9,724 nt of DNA from Bacteroidales bacterium (GTDB taxonomy: Bacteria; Bacteroidota; Bacteroidia; Bacteroidales; JAADGE01). The notes under the pieces were generated by a model that was given only the letters and a program-made list of their open reading frames with translations, ran no database searches and was not told the DNA's origin. This document shows positions 7,741 to 9,724 of the stretch, piece after piece. The stretch covers positions 1-9,724 of the forward strand of contig JALSMF010000378.1 in assembly GCA_026987795.1 (NCBI GenBank), in the 5' to 3' direction. Made by a program: the position numbers and the translations under genes. Each line of letters starts with the position of its first letter. Positions within the stretch are counted from its first letter, which is position 1.

Positions 7741-7760
7741 TCGTTTGCGAAATCGTTTGC
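7737..7760 (+). promoter_or_regulatory. Tandem LacI-type operators in the regulator/susC divergent region
   Basis: Two 12-bp sites lie end to end: GCAATCGTTTGC (7737-7748) and GAAATCGTTTGC (7749-7760), differing at one base. The first is a near-perfect dyad, GCAA-CG-TTGC, with only positions 5 and 8 breaking symmetry. They share an 11-bp direct repeat, AATCGTTTGCG, at 12-bp spacing. The pair lies about 84 bp upstream of the regulator ATG and 137 bp upstream of the susC ATG. The related site at 6623-6634 in the other control region supports a real regulatory motif. Confidence 0.72.
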
Positions 7761-7786
7761 GTAAAGATAATAAATTAAATCTTTTG
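7756..7786 (+). promoter_or_regulatory. Possible susC promoter (imperfect -7 box)
   Basis: TTTG at 7756-7759 is followed by 19 nt and ATCTTTTG at 7779-7786. The spacing equals the Bacteroidetes consensus, but the -7 box begins AT instead of TA. The TTTG is part of the second operator copy. Initiation near 7793 would give a leader of about 100 nt before the susC ATG. The imperfect box may reflect a promoter needing activation, or the true promoter may lie elsewhere. Confidence 0.4.
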
Positions 7787-7800
7787 TATATTAAAATTAT

Positions 7801-7883
7801 GTTAATTAATTTTAGCAAAATAAGAAAGAAATTAAAAAACAGTATAAAAAATTTAAACTGAAAAAATTGAAGTTAATTAATTT
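7801..7883. repeat. Pair of 12-bp direct repeats in the susC leader
   Basis: GTTAATTAATTT occurs at 7801-7812 and again at 7872-7883, 71 bp apart, both within the predicted 5' leader of susC. The core TTAATTAA is self-complementary, so each copy could bind a dimeric protein. In such AT-rich sequence a coincidental repeat is plausible. Confidence 0.35.
7842..7860 (+). repeat. Copy 2 of the shared 18/19-bp element
   Basis: GTATAAAAAATTTAAACTG matches 6513-6530 apart from one added A. This copy lies in the predicted susC leader, ending 36 bp before the ATG, in the sense orientation. The copy near the transporter operon is antisense relative to its gene, which argues against a shared RNA element and leaves a DNA site or chance. 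Confidence 0.5.
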
Positions 7884-7896
7884 AAATTCTAAGGAA

Positions 7897-9724
7897 ATGA
7901 AATTTAAAAAACTAATTATTAAAAAGTTACTTTTTTCGGCTTTTTTGATTTTTGTCGGACTTTCAACATTCGGACAAAAGACAGTTACAGGCACGGTAAC
8001 GGGTATTGACGGTGAAGCCATTCCCGGAGTAAGTGTTCTTGTTAAAGGAACAACTACGGGAACAATGACTGATGCTTCGGGAAAATACACACTTACGGTA
8101 CCTGATGATGCTACAGCGTTGGTATTTTCCTATATCGGTATGAAAACCGAAGAAAAGCCTGTAACCGGTAATATTATTGATTGTGTTATGCTTTTTGAAG
8201 AGTCAGAATTGTCAGAGGTAATTATTATAGGTTACGGAGAAGTTAAAAAAGAAGATGCAACGGGCTCTGTTCAATCTGTATCTTCGGATGATTTTAATGA
8301 AGGAAATATTACATCTCCCCAAGACTTACTAACAGGTAAAGTTTCCGGAGTTGTAATTACTTCTTCAGGAGGACAACCCGGCGGAGGTGCTACAATTCGC
8401 ATCAGAGGAGGTTCTTCTTTAAATGCAAGCAACGACCCTTTAATAGTTATTGACGGTATTCCGATTGATAACAGCGGAATAGGCGGAATGGCGAACCCTT
8501 TATCCACAATTAACCCTAATGACATAGAATCATTTACGGTTTTAAAAGATGCTTCGGCAACTGCAATTTACGGCTCACGGGCTTCAAACGGCGTAATTAT
8601 AATTACGACAAAAAAAGGTCATACAGGAGCAATGAAAATATCTTATAACGGAAATGTTTCAATAGGAGTACCTGTTAAATATTTAGACGTATTTAACGGA
8701 GATGAATACAGAATATTAATGCAGGAAAAAGTTGATGAAGGCATCGTTTCAAATGTTGCTTTATCAAAATTAGGAGATGCAAATACAGACTGGCAAAGTG
8801 AAATATATCAAAATGCAGTTTCTCACGATCAAAATATCAGTTTGTCAGGCTCTTATAAGTTAATGCCGTATAGGCTTTCATTAGGCTATACAGACCAAAA
8901 CGGTTTGCTGAAATATTCAGAAATGAAACGTTCAACAGTTGATTTGACACTGACACCGGAACTGTTAAACCAAAGTTTGAAACTCTATTTAAACGGAAAA
9001 GCAGCTTTTACAGACAATAATTTTTCGAATACGGGAGCTATAGGTGCAGCAGTAGCATTTGATCCGACACAACCGATTACAAACGGTAACACCAGATATG
9101 GCGGTTATACGGCATGGATTGAATCCAGTGAAGCAGACCAGCTTAACGGGCTTCCTAATAATATTGCCGTTCAAAATCCGGTTGCATTATTAGAGTTTAC
9201 CGATAATACATCAAAATCACAACGTTATTTCGGAAATGCCCGCGCAGAATATGTCATGCCTTTTATGCCGGAACTGAAAGCCGTAGTAAAAGGGGCTTAC
9301 GATTATTTTAATTCGGAAGGACATAATTATACCGACCCTAAAGCTTCCTGGAGCTATCGCGAACCGGAAACAAATGTTCAGGATTATACAAATATGAGAT
9401 ATACAAGTCTGTTTGATTTTTATGTTAATTATAATAAAGAATACGGAACAATTCATAAAGTCGATTTTACCGCAGGTTATTCATGGGAACACCATTATTA
9501 TGAAGGAACATATGTTAAACATGCTTGGGAGGCTACTGACAGTGCAATAGAAGCAGGAAGTTCTGCTTATAAAAATGAGTATTTATTAGCATCAGTTTTC
9601 GGCAGATTAAATTATACTCTTGTTAATAAATACTTATTTACGGCAACTGTTCGATATGACGGTTCTTCCAGATTTGCACCTGAGAACCGATACGGACTAT
9701 TTCCTTCTGCAGCTTTTGCCTGGA
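7897..9724 (+). CDS. SusC-family TonB-dependent outer-membrane receptor (C-terminus cut by window edge)
   Basis: Outer-membrane, TonB-energised importer, expected to take up maltodextrins together with a SusD lipoprotein beyond the window. The frame is open from the ATG at 7897 to the right edge (609 codons of about 1,000 expected). Residues 1-26 are a signal peptide (basic start, hydrophobic core, cleavage near FG-Q). Residues about 28-100 are the carboxypeptidase-D-regulatory-like domain (GTVTGIDGEAIPGVSVLVKG). The segment ELSEVIIIGYGEVKKEDATG (104-123) contains the likely TonB box and leads into the plug domain (about 117-240), which ends in the SusC signature LKDASATAIYGSRASNGVII (217-236). 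The beta-barrel follows. No competing in-frame start fits the signal peptide better. AAGGAA directly abuts the ATG and is too close to be a normal ribosome binding site. Substrate is inferred from the divergent amylase, phosphorylase and regulator genes. Confidence 0.95.
   Translation, partial: MKFKKLIIKKLLFSAFLIFVGLSTFGQKTVTGTVTGIDGEAIPGVSVLVKGTTTGTMTDASGKYTLTVPDDATALVFSYIGMKTEEKPVTGNIIDCVMLFEESELSEVIIIGYGEVKKEDATGSVQSVSSDDFNEGNITSPQDLLTGKVSGVVITSSGGQPGGGATIRIRGGSSLNASNDPLIVIDGIPIDNSGIGGMANPLSTINPNDIESFTVLKDASATAIYGSRASNGVIIITTKKGHTGAMKISYNGNVSIGVPVKYLDVFNGDEYRILMQEKVDEGIVSNVALSKLGDANTDWQSEIYQNAVSHDQNISLSGSYKLMPYRLSLGYTDQNGLLKYSEMKRSTVDLTLTPELLNQSLKLYLNGKAAFTDNNFSNTGAIGAAVAFDPTQPITNGNTRYGGYTAWIESSEADQLNGLPNNIAVQNPVALLEFTDNTSKSQRYFGNARAEYVMPFMPELKAVVKGAYDYFNSEGHNYTDPKASWSYREPETNVQDYTNMRYTSLFDFYVNYNKEYGTIHKVDFTAGYSWEHHYYEGTYVKHAWEATDSAIEAGSSAYKNEYLLASVFGRLNYTLVNKYLFTATVRYDGSSRFAPENRYGLFPSAAFAW

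Noticed and set aside
7891..7896. AAGGAA before the susC ATG as a Shine-Dalgarno site
   Set aside because: It directly touches the start codon with no spacing, and Bacteroidota often lack functional Shine-Dalgarno sequences.
8271..8525. Minus-strand open frame of 84 codons inside susC
   Set aside because: It lies fully within the plug domain coding region of susC, whose reading frame and motifs are unambiguous.

Overview
The window is an AT-rich stretch of a Bacteroidota chromosome. The evidence is a SusC-type TonB-dependent receptor with an N-terminal carboxypeptidase-regulatory-like domain, a lipoprotein amylase with acidic residues after its lipid-anchored cysteine, and a promoter of the Bacteroidetes type (TTTG, 19 nt, TAnnTTTG). 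Genus and species cannot be read from the sequence.

Layout: five genes lie on the minus strand. In their direction of transcription they are a LacI-family regulator (7653-6640), a 201-bp gap holding a promoter and an operator-like site, a sugar:cation symporter-like MFS transporter (6438-4942), beta-phosphoglucomutase (4936-4286), a GH65 maltose phosphorylase (4278-1954) and a GH13 alpha-amylase lipoprotein (1915 to beyond base 1). The last four are separated by only 5, 7 and 38 bp and look like one operon. A 243-bp divergent control region (7654-7896) separates the regulator from a plus-strand susC gene that starts at 7897 and runs off the right edge. No tRNA, rRNA, CRISPR, insertion sequence or clear intrinsic terminator was seen. 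No gene-free stretch exceeds 300 bp.

How the parts fit: this reads as an alpha-glucan (starch, glycogen, maltodextrin) utilisation locus with a phosphorolytic cytoplasmic arm. The amylase probably cuts alpha-glucan at the cell surface. The SusC receptor (with a SusD expected beyond the right edge) would bring oligosaccharides across the outer membrane. The MFS protein would carry maltose or short maltodextrin across the inner membrane. Maltose phosphorylase would split maltose with phosphate into glucose and beta-glucose 1-phosphate, and beta-phosphoglucomutase would turn the latter into glucose 6-phosphate, saving one ATP per maltose. The classical Bacteroides sus locus instead hydrolyses maltodextrins in the periplasm. 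Related arrangements are known in other Bacteroidota, so the gene set is not new in itself.

The less obvious content is regulatory. Near-identical 12-bp LacI-type sites (consensus GCAATCGTTTGC) occur as a tandem pair upstream of susC and as a single inverted copy upstream of the transporter operon. Their positions relative to the predicted promoters differ. A near-identical 18/19-bp element is also shared by the two leader regions.
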